Of a DNA stretch of 52,945 bases, positions 35,622 to 44,092 are shown piece by piece; the stretch's first letter is position 1, and each line of letters begins with the position of its first letter. The stretch is from contig DATGHL010000030.1 of NCBI GenBank assembly GCA_035308025.1, forward strand, positions 1 through 52,945, read 5' to 3'. The DNA comes from Candidatus Binataceae bacterium. GTDB taxonomy: Bacteria; Desulfobacterota; Binatia; Binatales; Binataceae. The position numbers and the translations under genes are program-made. Below the pieces are notes generated by a model that saw nothing but the letters and a program-made list of their open reading frames with translations, had not been told where the DNA came from and did no database searches.

Positions 35622-36602
35622 ATGATTCGATTTTTGCTCAAACGCCTCCTTCTGATGATCCCGCTGATTCTCGGGATCACCTTCATCTCGTTCTGCGCGA
35701 TGTCACTGGTGCCGGGCAATTTCCTCACCGGGCTCGCGCTTAATCCACAAATCTCACCGGCGGTGATTCATCAGATGGAGGCCGAGTTCGGCCTCGATCA
35801 ACCGCTGTTGATCCGCTACTTCCGCTGGCTGTGGGAGGTCGCGCATCTGAATCTGGGCGTCTCGCTCGCCTATCGCGTGGACGTGACCGGCCTGATCGCT
35901 GGACGCGCCCTCAACACCGTTATCCTGGCGCTCGCGAGCATGCTGTTCTCGTGGGCCCTCGCGATTCCGATCGGTATCGTCGTCGCGATGCGGCAGAACT
36001 CGATCCTCGATCGGACGCTGTCTTTTTTCAGCTTTCTCGGGATGTCGGTGCCGGCTTTTTTCCTGGCCTTTCTCGGGATGGACTTCGCGCTGCGCACCGG
36101 ATGGTTTCCGGTAGGCGGCAGCTTCTCGCCCGATTACGCGAACCTCGATGCCTGGAACCGGCTAGCCGACCGCGTCAACCATCTGATTCTGCCCGCCGCG
36201 ATCCTGGGTCTGGCCGGGATGGCCTCCCTGATGCGCCTGATGCGCTCGCAGATCCTCGAAATCAAGAACGCCGATTTTGTCCGCACGGCACGCGCCAAGG
36301 GTCTGCCCGAGTCGCGCGTGATTTACATACACGTGCTGCGCAACGCGCTGAATCCCTTCGTCACGATGGCTGGCTATGCGCTGGCTGATCTGTTGAGCGG
36401 CGCCGCGCTGGTCGAGTCCGTCATGAACCTGCAGGGCCTCGGCCTGCTGCTGCTCAACGCCGTGCGCTCGCTCGATGTTCCGCTCGTCATGGGTTCAGTG
36501 CTGATGGGCACGGTGCTGCTGCTGCTCGGGAATCTGCTTGCCGATCTCGCGCTCGTCGCGGTCGATCCGCGAGTGGATTTCGCAACCCTGGCGTCACAAT
36601 GA
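35622..36602 (+). CDS. ABC transporter permease, DppB/OppB type
   Basis: A 326-residue inner-membrane permease. MIRFLLKRLLLMIPLILGIT is the standard start of DppB-like permeases, MVPGNF-like and LGLDQPLLIRYFRWLW segments follow, and the EAA loop near RTARAKGLPESRVIYIHVLRNAL contacts the ATPase. Six transmembrane helices are expected. It lies 49 bases after the binding protein gene and overlaps the second permease gene by 4 bases (ATGA). Confidence 0.92.
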   Translation: MIRFLLKRLLLMIPLILGITFISFCAMSLVPGNFLTGLALNPQISPAVIHQMEAEFGLDQPLLIRYFRWLWEVAHLNLGVSLAYRVDVTGLIAGRALNTVILALASMLFSWALAIPIGIVVAMRQNSILDRTLSFFSFLGMSVPAFFLAFLGMDFALRTGWFPVGGSFSPDYANLDAWNRLADRVNHLILPAAILGLAGMASLMRLMRSQILEIKNADFVRTARAKGLPESRVIYIHVLRNALNPFVTMAGYALADLLSGAALVESVMNLQGLGLLLLNAVRSLDVPLVMGSVLMGTVLLLLGNLLADLALVAVDPRVDFATLASQ

Positions 36603-37678
36603 GCGCCCTGCCCAAGCCAATCGCTTTCGAGCCAGCCCCAGCCCGCGACGGCCTGATCGCGGGACTCGGCCGGGAATGGGGTGTCGCGCGCTGGCCCGCG
36701 CGGCTCTCGATCATCTGTCTCCTGATCTTCTATCTTTTCGCCGCGGCCTCGCCCGTGATAGCGCCATACGACCCGGCCTATCAGTACCGCAATCTGCCCG
36801 ACTGTCCGCCGATGACGCTGCATCTCAGCCGCGGCGCCGATCGCGATCGCGGTTTCTTCTTTGCCTACCCGCTGACGATGGTCGATCCGCTGGCGCGGCG
36901 CTTCACCGAGGATCACAGCCGCAAAACCTTCATCCGGTTTTTTCACGATGGCCGGCTCTTCACCACCGCCGACGCCTCGATGCCGTTTTTTATCCTCGGC
37001 AGTGAAGGGCTTGGTCGCGACCTCTTTTCACGCATCGTCTATGGCGCACGCGTCAGCATGAGTATCGGGCTGGTCGGCGTGTTCATCAGCTTCTCGCTCG
37101 GCATTTTTGTCGGCGCCTTCTCGGGCTACATGGGCGGGTGGACCGACAACCTGATTATGCGTTGGTGCGAGATCGAGATGTCGCTGCCGCAGTTCTATTT
37201 CCTGCTCGCGCTGGCGGCCGTGATCCCTTCGGGGCTGAGCACCGTCACAACCTTCTTCATGATCGTCGCGATCATGTCCTTCATCGGCTGGGCGGGCTTC
37301 GCGCGGGTGATCCGCGGGATGGCGGCGGCCGTCAGAACGGCGCCGTTCGTCGATGCGGGACGGGCGCTCGGCGGCTCGCGGATGCGGATTCTGCGCCGCC
37401 ACGTGATTCCCTCGATGCTCGGCTTTGCCGCGATCAACGCCTCGCTCGCGATTCCGGGCTATATCCTCGGCGAGAGCGCGCTGTCGCTGCTGGGACTGGG
37501 TATTCAGGAGCCGGCGTCAAGTTGGGGGAATCTGCTGTCGCAGGCGATGGACCCGCAGAATATCGAGCACTATCCCTGGGTGCTGATCCCGGGCCTCTTC
37601 ATCTCCGCCGCGGTGATGTCGTTCAATTTCCTCGGCGATCATTTGCGGGATCGTCTCGACCCCGGCAATCTGCGTTAA
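36599..37678 (+). CDS. ABC transporter permease, DppC/OppC type
   Basis: A 359-residue second permease subunit. After an N-terminal helix (~38-58) there is an unusually long periplasmic stretch (~60-135, containing LPDCPPMTLHLS and FIRFFHDGRLF) before LGSEGLGRDLFSRIVYGAR, the hallmark of DppC proteins. The EAA motif is in VDAGRALGGSRMRILRRHVIPS. It completes the membrane channel with the preceding gene. No ATP-binding subunit gene (DppD/DppF) follows; the next gene encodes a GTPase-like protein. Confidence 0.92.
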   Translation: MSALPKPIAFEPAPARDGLIAGLGREWGVARWPARLSIICLLIFYLFAAASPVIAPYDPAYQYRNLPDCPPMTLHLSRGADRDRGFFFAYPLTMVDPLARRFTEDHSRKTFIRFFHDGRLFTTADASMPFFILGSEGLGRDLFSRIVYGARVSMSIGLVGVFISFSLGIFVGAFSGYMGGWTDNLIMRWCEIEMSLPQFYFLLALAAVIPSGLSTVTTFFMIVAIMSFIGWAGFARVIRGMAAAVRTAPFVDAGRALGGSRMRILRRHVIPSMLGFAAINASLAIPGYILGESALSLLGLGIQEPASSWGNLLSQAMDPQNIEHYPWVLIPGLFISAAVMSFNFLGDHLRDRLDPGNLR

Positions 37679-37708
37679 CGTCAAATTCAGTGATTGGAGT
37701 GTGATGAG

Positions 37709-38755
37709 GTGAAGACCGGAATTATCGGCGGGCGGGGCGTCGGCAAATCGATGGTGTTTCATGCCCTTACTGGACTCGCTCCACTGCCCGGGCACGCGGA
37801 CGCGCGCAATCGCGCCCGCCCCGGACAGCTCAAGGTTGCCGACGAGCGCCTCGATTTTCTCGAAGTCACCTACGGGTCGAAAAAGAAAGTCGAGATCGAA
37901 TTGACCGTCCTCGACTTCGCGCCGAATCCGAAGGAGCAAAAGGAAGGCGCCGCGCTCGATCCGAGCCTGCTGCCACTGATCCGCGACCTCGACGCCCTGC
38001 TGATCGTCGTGCCGGAGTTTGCGGGCAAGCAGATGCCGCTGGCGGAGACGGTCGCCAGCGTCGAGGCCGAATTGGTCTTCGCCGATTATGAGCAGGCGGA
38101 GCGCCGGGGCGAGCGCCTCAAAAAAGAGAAGGGGCAGACCGATTTCGAGCGCGCGGCGCTCGACAAATGCCTCAAATGGCTCGAAGCCGGACGGCCCTTG
38201 CGGCTGCTCGAATTGACCGCGCAGGAACTCCAGGCTTTTGCCAGCTTCGGCTTTGTCTCACGCAAGCCGGCACTCGCGGTGGTCAACTGCGAGGTCGATC
38301 GCGCACTGGCTGAGTCCTCACCTGCGGATCAGAAAATCGTCACTGAGCACGGACTCGATTTCTTGCGGCTGGCCGCGGCCTTTGAGGCTGAGCTTTGGGA
38401 GCTCGACGCGGTCAGCCAGCGCGAGATGCTCGCAGAGGCCGGGCTCGCTGCGCCGGCGCGCGACCGCCTGATAACGGCGCTCTTTCGTCATCTCGGCCTG
38501 ATGACTTTTTATACTGCGGGAGAGCCCGAGGCCCATGCCTGGCCGCTGCCGCGCGGAGCCTCCGCGCTGGAGGCGGCCGGACGGATCCACAGCGATATCG
38601 CGCGCGGCTTTATCCGCGCCGAGGTCGTCGGCTACGAGGATTTCGCCGTGCTGCGGTCCGACGCCAAGGTCAAGGAAGCCGGCAAGCTGCGCCTCGAGGG
38701 CCGCGACTACGTCATGCGCGACGGCGACATTATCCATATCCGCTTTAAGGTTTGA
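37709..38755 (+). CDS. YchF/Obg-like protein with TGS domain, degenerate G motifs
   Basis: A 348-residue protein of the YchF lineage from the GTG at 37709 (GGAG 10 bases upstream). The P-loop GGRGVGKS is intact (7-14). The C-terminus clearly matches the YchF DUF933/TGS domain: LMTFYTAGEPEAHAWPL, GRIHSDIARGFIRAEVV and the end GRDYVMRDGDIIHIRFKV. However, the usual G3 motif (DxAG) is replaced by LDFAPNPKE, and the nucleotide specificity region reads VVNCEVD. Standard YchF binds ATP and the ribosome; this may be a paralogue with changed nucleotide handling. It sits 31 bases after the permease gene. Confidence 0.78.
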   Translation: MKTGIIGGRGVGKSMVFHALTGLAPLPGHADARNRARPGQLKVADERLDFLEVTYGSKKKVEIELTVLDFAPNPKEQKEGAALDPSLLPLIRDLDALLIVVPEFAGKQMPLAETVASVEAELVFADYEQAERRGERLKKEKGQTDFERAALDKCLKWLEAGRPLRLLELTAQELQAFASFGFVSRKPALAVVNCEVDRALAESSPADQKIVTEHGLDFLRLAAAFEAELWELDAVSQREMLAEAGLAAPARDRLITALFRHLGLMTFYTAGEPEAHAWPLPRGASALEAAGRIHSDIARGFIRAEVVGYEDFAVLRSDAKVKEAGKLRLEGRDYVMRDGDIIHIRFKV

Positions 38756-38759
38756 ACAT

Positions 38760-39791
38760 ATGTCGAACAGCAATCCTGACCCGCAAAATGCCGTTGCGCT
38801 TTTCCGGATGGCTAACGGTTATGTCGCCGCGCAAGCCCTGTATGTCGCCGCCGACCTTGGCCTCGCCGACTACCTGACCCACGGGGCGCTGACCGCGCAG
38901 GAACTCGCCAGCAAAACCGGCTCGCATCCCGACGCCCTCGCCCGCCTGCTCCGCGCGCTCGTCGCATTCGGGATACTAAATGGTGACGCCGAGGAGCGCT
39001 TCACGCTGGCCCCGATTGCTGAGTTCCTTCGCAGCGATCTCCCCGGCTCGATGCGCTCCGCCGTCCGATTTGTTGCGGACCCGTCGACTTGGCGAGCGTG
39101 GGAAAATCTGCCACACAGCATCCGCACAGCCGAGCCCGCCTTTGATCACGCATGGGGGATGTCCATCTTTGAGTATTCGCAGCGTCATCCCGACTTCTCA
39201 AGAATTTTTGACGAAGCAATGGAAGGACTGTCTACGCTAGGGTCGGCAGCCGTTCTGGCCGCATATGACTTTTCCCAGTTTCGCACGCTCGTCGATGTTG
39301 GCGGCGGGAACGGCGCTTTGCTGGCGACACTGCTGCGTCAGCACGGCGCTTTGCGCGGAAAGCTCGCCGATCTCCCGCATGTCGTGAGCCGCGCCGCCGA
39401 GGTCCTTAATCGTGCCGGCGTCGCCAATCGATGCGAGATTATTGGTTGTGACTTTTTTGAGACCGTGCCTTCCGGCGGGGATGCCTACGTGCTCAAAAGC
39501 ATCCTCCACGATTGGGACGACACCCACGCGATGAAGATCCTGCGGAACTGTCACCGTGCGATGACGCCCTCATCGACTTTATTGCTACTCGAACGCGTGC
39601 TTCCCGAGCAGCCCGCTGTGGAAGCCGCGCTGCGCTATCTTATCGATCTGACTATGCTGGTTATGACCCCAGGAGGCCGCGAGCGCACGCCCGCCGAGTT
39701 TCGTAAGCTGCTCGAAGGCGCAGATTTCGGGTTCCTCGGTATTACGCCCACCGGCGGTCCCTACGATATTGTCACCGCTCGCAAAATCTAG
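38760..39791 (+). CDS. O-methyltransferase (plant-OMT/hydroxyneurosporene type)
   Basis: A 343-residue SAM-dependent O-methyltransferase. It starts at the ATG at 38760, 4 bases after the preceding stop; the open frame from 38535 is a shadow. The N-terminal dimerisation/winged-helix region (~10-110) is followed by LVDVGGGNGALLATLL (SAM-binding), LADLPHVV and the catalytic histidine in YVLKSILHDWDD. The closing RERTPAEFRKLLEGADF is typical. It methylates a hydroxyl, perhaps on an aromatic or isoprenoid product, but the substrate is unknown and no pathway gene is adjacent. Confidence 0.88.
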   Translation: MSNSNPDPQNAVALFRMANGYVAAQALYVAADLGLADYLTHGALTAQELASKTGSHPDALARLLRALVAFGILNGDAEERFTLAPIAEFLRSDLPGSMRSAVRFVADPSTWRAWENLPHSIRTAEPAFDHAWGMSIFEYSQRHPDFSRIFDEAMEGLSTLGSAAVLAAYDFSQFRTLVDVGGGNGALLATLLRQHGALRGKLADLPHVVSRAAEVLNRAGVANRCEIIGCDFFETVPSGGDAYVLKSILHDWDDTHAMKILRNCHRAMTPSSTLLLLERVLPEQPAVEAALRYLIDLTMLVMTPGGRERTPAEFRKLLEGADFGFLGITPTGGPYDIVTARKI

Positions 39792-39832
39792 CCGTTTTCG
39801 AGTCAACCCTAGCGCGCGGTATCTGATTTCTC

Positions 39833-39848
39833 CTCCTTAGCAAAGGAG
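39833..39848. other. Short hairpin in the 39.8-40.1 kb gap
   Basis: CTCCTT-AGCA-AAGGAG, a 6-bp stem 42 bases after the O-methyltransferase stop, without a T-tract. It may mark the end of that transcript. The rest of the 294-base gap up to 40085 shows no gene. Confidence 0.3.
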
Positions 39849-40085
39849 TGGCCGGACGCCGCGACATAGCTCCGCCGAACCCGCTGGGGGTTTCATTCGC
39901 GAAATAAAATTGCGGCGTCAGCCGCGTGATTCCGCATAGCGCAGTCGGGCAAGCACGAAAAAGAAAATTGATGTTGAACCCCTCCATGAGGCACTATCAA
40001 GCCGACAACGCGCCTTGCGCGGGGCCATCGCGGCTGAAAGAATGCCGCGAGCACTCCAGTTGCGCTCGCCAGCCGCGCCCTACAA

Positions 40086-41129
40086 ATGCGTCGCATTGAA
40101 ACCCTGATAATCCTGCTGGCGCTGGCGTTTTATGCTTGGTTTCTGCGGCGCTTTGGACTGAGCCAGGTTCTCGAATACGTCAGGCTGATTGGCTGGGGGC
40201 TGCTATTTACGATCGCGCTCGAAGCCGTCGCGCGCTTCGCCAACACGCTCGGATGGCGCGTCGCGATTGCAGATTGTCCGGCCGCGCTAGGTCTCGGTGA
40301 ACTCTTCATGGCGCGCGTCGCGGGCGAGGCGATTGACTACGTCACGCCTTCGGCGCAACTCGGCGGGCAATTTGTGATGGCGCTGACGGTCCGGCGCAAA
40401 CTCACGATGGCGGTGGGGCTGGCGACGGTGATTATTGCGTCGCTGGCGGAAGCGATCGGCCAGATCGGCTTCATCAGCGCGGCGCTCATCGCCGCGCTGC
40501 CGTTTGCTGCTCACCTGCATCACCGTCTGCTCTTGCCGATCATCGCCGGTTTGCTGATCGCTGTCGCGCTCGCGGGCGGTTTTTTTTATGTGCAATTGCG
40601 CCAGCCCTTCTCCCATCTCTGGAAGGTCGCCGCCAGGTTCAATGTGCCGCAACTGGCCGACCCCGAAGTGAAAGCGGCCGCCGCCGAAGCCGACGCGATT
40701 CTGGTCGATTTCTACGCGCGCCAGCGTGGACGGTTCGCGCTCTCGTGCCTGTGTTACCTGCTCGCCTGGAGCATGGGTCCGCTCGAAATTCTGATATACC
40801 TGACGTTGCTCCATCAGCCGTTGAATTGGACCACGCCCGTGCTCGTCGAAGCCTTGGGACTCTTGCTCGAGCGCGCGACATTTCTGATACCGGGCAAGCT
40901 GGTCAGTCAGGAGGGGGGTAAGGCGCTGATACTCGCGCTCTTGGGCTATCCGGCCGCGATCGGTTTCGCGATCGGATTTTTACGGCGGCTCAAAGAGCTG
41001 GTTTGGGTGCTGTTCGGTCTCGGCTGGCTGACGCTCCATCGGGTGGTCGCTGAAAAGCAGTCTCTCGTCACGCGGCGCGCCCGCCGAAATCTGCTTAAGA
41101 TGCGCGGTGCGCATGAAGGGGATATCTGA
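40086..41129 (+). CDS. LPG-synthase-TM/HpnL-like membrane protein
   Basis: A 347-residue integral membrane protein of the UPF0104 / lysylphosphatidylglycerol synthase TM family, with about eight helices. ALEAVARFANTLGWRVAI, VAGEAIDYVTPSAQLGGQFV and the C-terminal LVSQEGGKALILALLGYP fit HpnL-type proteins that accompany hopanoid and glycolipid pathways, where a lipid-flipping or transport role has been suggested. There is no hopanoid gene nearby. Its TGA stop shares one base with the ATG of the DUF4412 gene (TGATG), so the two are coupled. Confidence 0.85.
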   Translation: MRRIETLIILLALAFYAWFLRRFGLSQVLEYVRLIGWGLLFTIALEAVARFANTLGWRVAIADCPAALGLGELFMARVAGEAIDYVTPSAQLGGQFVMALTVRRKLTMAVGLATVIIASLAEAIGQIGFISAALIAALPFAAHLHHRLLLPIIAGLLIAVALAGGFFYVQLRQPFSHLWKVAARFNVPQLADPEVKAAAAEADAILVDFYARQRGRFALSCLCYLLAWSMGPLEILIYLTLLHQPLNWTTPVLVEALGLLLERATFLIPGKLVSQEGGKALILALLGYPAAIGFAIGFLRRLKELVWVLFGLGWLTLHRVVAEKQSLVTRRARRNLLKMRGAHEGDI

Positions 41130-41989
41130 TGAAGGAATTTTTCGCCGCGCTCTGCGGGATTCTGATGCTCGCGGCCAGCGCGCGAGCCGGCGTCGTCGTC
41201 GAGGAGCAGCAGGTCAGCGACCGCGGCGGCGGCGCGCCGATCACCCACAAAATCGTCGTGATGGTTCAAGGCAACAAGCAGAAGTCCGTCATCGATGACG
41301 TCAAACAGTCGCTGATCATCGACCTCGATCAGGGGATGCGGATGATGATAAGCGACGCGCGCAAAATGTACGTCGAAGTGCCATTTCCGTCCAAGGGTAT
41401 GCCGAAAGGACCCAACCCGACGGCGATATCCTTCAAGAAAACCGGCGGCACGCAGACTCTCGCCGGTTATTCCTGCGATGAGTATACCGGCGCCGGTAGT
41501 ATGAACGGCAACGACATGACCATCGTTGGCTGCTTCTCGTCCTCTGCCCCCGGCGCGCAAGTCTTTACTAACTTTCAGAAAGCGATGGCCGACAAAGTCA
41601 AGGGCACGCCGATGGCGTTAATGAGCGATTCGCCACCGGGCATCCCACTCAAGATCGATACCACGATGAAAGTGACGCACATGTCGATGCCCGGCCTGAC
41701 CCCGCAGCAGATGGAAGAGATGAACAAGCGTCTGGCGGGTCGTCCGCCGACGGTGATTCACATGACCGTCACTAAAGTCACAGAAGAAAATCTGGCCGCC
41801 GATACCTTCCAGCCGCCGAAGGGTTACACCAAGCAGCAGATGCCGATGATGGCTCCGGGGATGATGGGCGCGCGTCCGCCGATGGGAGCTGCCCCGGGCG
41901 CGATGGGCCAACGGCCGGGCTCGGGCGCGCCAGTATTTGGGCTTCCGCCGCAGGCGCCCGCGACGCCCGCAGGGAAGGTTCCGGAGTAA
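41129..41989 (+). CDS. Secreted DUF4412 protein with Met/Pro-rich tail
   Basis: A 286-residue exported protein: signal peptide (~1-20, ending SARAG), then the DUF4412 pattern GVVVEEQQVSDRGGGAP, QSLIIDLDQGMRMMISDARK and TLAGYSCDEYTG. The last ~55 residues are low-complexity and rich in Met, Pro, Gly and Ala (MPMMAPGMMGARPPMG), which could bind metal such as copper or simply be a flexible linker. Function is unknown. It is translationally coupled to the HpnL-like gene, suggesting a shared envelope role. Confidence 0.78.
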   Translation: MKEFFAALCGILMLAASARAGVVVEEQQVSDRGGGAPITHKIVVMVQGNKQKSVIDDVKQSLIIDLDQGMRMMISDARKMYVEVPFPSKGMPKGPNPTAISFKKTGGTQTLAGYSCDEYTGAGSMNGNDMTIVGCFSSSAPGAQVFTNFQKAMADKVKGTPMALMSDSPPGIPLKIDTTMKVTHMSMPGLTPQQMEEMNKRLAGRPPTVIHMTVTKVTEENLAADTFQPPKGYTKQQMPMMAPGMMGARPPMGAAPGAMGQRPGSGAPVFGLPPQAPATPAGKVPE

Positions 41990-42040
41990 ATCTCTGCTCG
42001 CCGCGGTTTCAGATGACGATTAGCGAGCGCGGCTGATCGC

Positions 42041-43111
42041 TCAGGCGCGGATTTCGTAGAGCACCGAAAACGCGTCCTTGACCGGCAAGCGTTTGAAGCG
42101 GGTGAAGCCGGCCTGTTGCGTTAGCTCCTGCGCTTTGGGCTCGCCCATCATCGCGCCGATTCCGGCGCCGCCGTGCGCCAGCGAGACAGTCATGCAATAG
42201 AGCGTGCTCGCCGAATACATCATGCGGCCCATCGGGTTGATGTTGTCCTCGGGATTGCTCGAGACGTTGACCTCAACCATCAAATAGGCACCGCCGGGTT
42301 TGAGCGCCGCACGAATCGATTTCAGCAGGCCGAGCGGATCGACCGAATCGTGAACCACGTCGAAAGTTGCGATGAAGTCGAATTTCTCCGCCGGCAGCTT
42401 CGTGCAATCGACTACGTCGAAAACGACGCGATCGGCAACGCCGGCCGCCGCGGCGTTGGCGCGCGCCCGCTCGACCGATCCCGGATGGCCGTCGTAACCG
42501 AAGAGCTTCGCCTTGGGGTAGGCCTGCGCCAGTGCGATCACCGCGCGGCCACTGCCGCAGCCGACGTCGAGCGCAACCCCGCCGTTGTTCAGCGCCTCGA
42601 CCACCTCCGGCATCGCAGGCATCCACTTGCGCACGAGCGAGTGGCGATACATCGGCGCCGAGCCGCGCTCGATTCCCTCGAAGACTTCGGGCGGATATTC
42701 GCTTTGCGGGATACCTTTACCGGTGCGGAAGGATTCGAGCAGCTTGGGCGCCATCCCGACTTCCAGCGCGGCGATCTGCATGAAGCCGCCCATGAAGAAT
42801 GGTGAGGTCTCGTCGGCCAGAATCATTGCGTGCTCGCGCGACATCGAGTAGCGGCTGCCGGCGGGGTCGTAGCTGATATATTTCGCCGCGGTCATGGCCC
42901 CGAGCCATTCGCGGAGGTAGCGTTCGTTGAGTCCGGTCTTCGCCGCGAGCTCGACGCTGGTCACTGCGCCGGCGCTGGCCAAGGTCTTGAAGATGCCGAG
43001 ACGGTCGCCGACGTAACTGAGCGCCCCCTGCATCGCCGCGCCAAGATCGTTGGTCATCAGGCCGGCGAATTCCTTCACCTTGCCCCAATCGAGACTTTGC
43101 TCTTCGGCCAT
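42041..43111 (-). CDS. SAM-dependent methyltransferase with winged-helix N-terminus
   Basis: A 356-residue methyltransferase. The N-terminal ~120 residues form a winged-helix module (TSVELAAKTGLNERYLREWL), as in Rv2258c-like and OMT proteins. The SAM site is ALDVGCGSGRAVIALA, followed by GYDGHPGSVERA, VVDCTKLPAEKFDFIATFDVVHDS and PGGAYLMVEVN. It probably methylates a small molecule; no pathway partner is adjacent. It is convergent with the DUF4412 gene and is followed upstream by the histidine phosphatase on the same strand. Confidence 0.87.
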   Translation of the reverse strand: MAEEQSLDWGKVKEFAGLMTNDLGAAMQGALSYVGDRLGIFKTLASAGAVTSVELAAKTGLNERYLREWLGAMTAAKYISYDPAGSRYSMSREHAMILADETSPFFMGGFMQIAALEVGMAPKLLESFRTGKGIPQSEYPPEVFEGIERGSAPMYRHSLVRKWMPAMPEVVEALNNGGVALDVGCGSGRAVIALAQAYPKAKLFGYDGHPGSVERARANAAAAGVADRVVFDVVDCTKLPAEKFDFIATFDVVHDSVDPLGLLKSIRAALKPGGAYLMVEVNVSSNPEDNINPMGRMMYSASTLYCMTVSLAHGGAGIGAMMGEPKAQELTQQAGFTRFKRLPVKDAFSVLYEIRA

Positions 43112-43170
43112 CGTGGTTCTCTCCTCTGCGATCTTTAATAGCGGTGGCTGGAAGCCCTGGTCGGCGCGGG

Positions 43171-43818
43171 TCAGCCGAGCTCGCCTTCCTCAGCGCCGGT
43201 GACGATCTTCGGCGGATACATCCGCTCGCGATCGTGCTCGACCAGCACGATCCCGCAGTTCGGCGGCAGATGCGAGCCGTGCCAGGCGCCGACAAGATCC
43301 GCCCACACCGAGAGCATCACGCCGCCGTGGCTGACAATCACAATCTCGCGCGCGGCGTAACGCTCGCGCAAGTCAGCCATCGCGACCATCACGCGGCGGC
43401 GCACGTCCTCGTAGCTCTCGCCGCCGTCGGGCTTCCAGGCCCAACCGTTGGCCGGATCATAATTCGGGTCGGTGCGCACCATCTCACGCAGGGAGTCGTA
43501 TGATTGGCCCTTCAGGCAGCCGAGGTCGCGCTCGTGGAGGTCGTGGACGATTTCGATCGGAAGCTGCAATTCTTCTGCGATGATCTCGCTGGTCTGACGC
43601 GCACGCGCAAACGGACTCGAGACGATCCGCTCGGGACGGAACCGTAGCGCGATCCGCCGGCCGGCTTCCCGCGCCTGCTGGCGCCCCCGGTCGGTCAGCG
43701 GGGTTTCCGTCGTCAGCGTGAAGTGACGATCGCGGTTGCCCTCGCTTTCACCGTGGCGAACCATGATAAAGCGGCCGCGCGCAGTAGGCGTCGGATTTGA
43801 ATCCTTAAGCGGTGGCAT
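43171..43818 (-). CDS. Histidine phosphatase family protein
   Basis: A 215-residue phosphoglycerate-mutase-fold phosphatase. The catalytic RHG is in FIMVRHGESEGNRD (near residues 17-30), the second histidine lies in IVIVSHGGVMLSV, and ERDLGCLKGQSYDSL and RIVSSPFARARQTSEI are conserved family segments. It could act as a phosphoglycerate mutase-like or broad phosphomonoesterase; cofactor-dependent mutases are longer, so a phosphatase is more likely. The upstream region contains the longest copy of the dispersed repeat. Confidence 0.88.
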   Translation of the reverse strand: MPPLKDSNPTPTARGRFIMVRHGESEGNRDRHFTLTTETPLTDRGRQQAREAGRRIALRFRPERIVSSPFARARQTSEIIAEELQLPIEIVHDLHERDLGCLKGQSYDSLREMVRTDPNYDPANGWAWKPDGGESYEDVRRRVMVAMADLRERYAAREIVIVSHGGVMLSVWADLVGAWHGSHLPPNCGIVLVEHDRERMYPPKIVTGAEEGELG

Positions 43819-43934
43819 CGTTGAAGCAATACTCTAGCCGAGCCATTCGGAAAATGCTTTAGCGGGAGATTGGGCGCTGAACGCAACATGAACCGTCCAG
43901 CTACCGCTGCTTAGCGAGCAGAGCTACAATCTGA

Positions 43935-44036
43935 ACACTAGCGGAGCGCGACTGCCGCGCGCAGCGAGCACAGGGGGCGGCCGAGTCTGCGAGGCGCGGT
44001 CAACGTCAGAAGTCTGCGAGCTGCGTTAAGATTCTT
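43935..44036 (-). repeat. Dispersed intergenic repeat, copy B
   Basis: About 100 bp in the opposite orientation to copy A, within the 274-base divergent gap between the histidine phosphatase and the LysM/M23 gene. On the minus strand it reads TTAACGCAGCTCGCAGACTT, then a second CTCGCAGACT, and ends with the GCGCGGCAGT...CTAGTGT core. It therefore carries an internal partial duplication of the CTCGCAGACT block. Confidence 0.75.
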
Positions 44037-44092
44037 GGTCGGAGGAGCGCGGCTGCGGAGGCTCCGAGTGTGAGCTTTGCTGCGGTGGTGAG

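Noticed and set aside
39772..39987. 71-codon minus-strand frame in the 39.8-40.1 kb gap
   Set aside because: No start signal, no homology pattern, and it overlaps the end of the O-methyltransferase gene.
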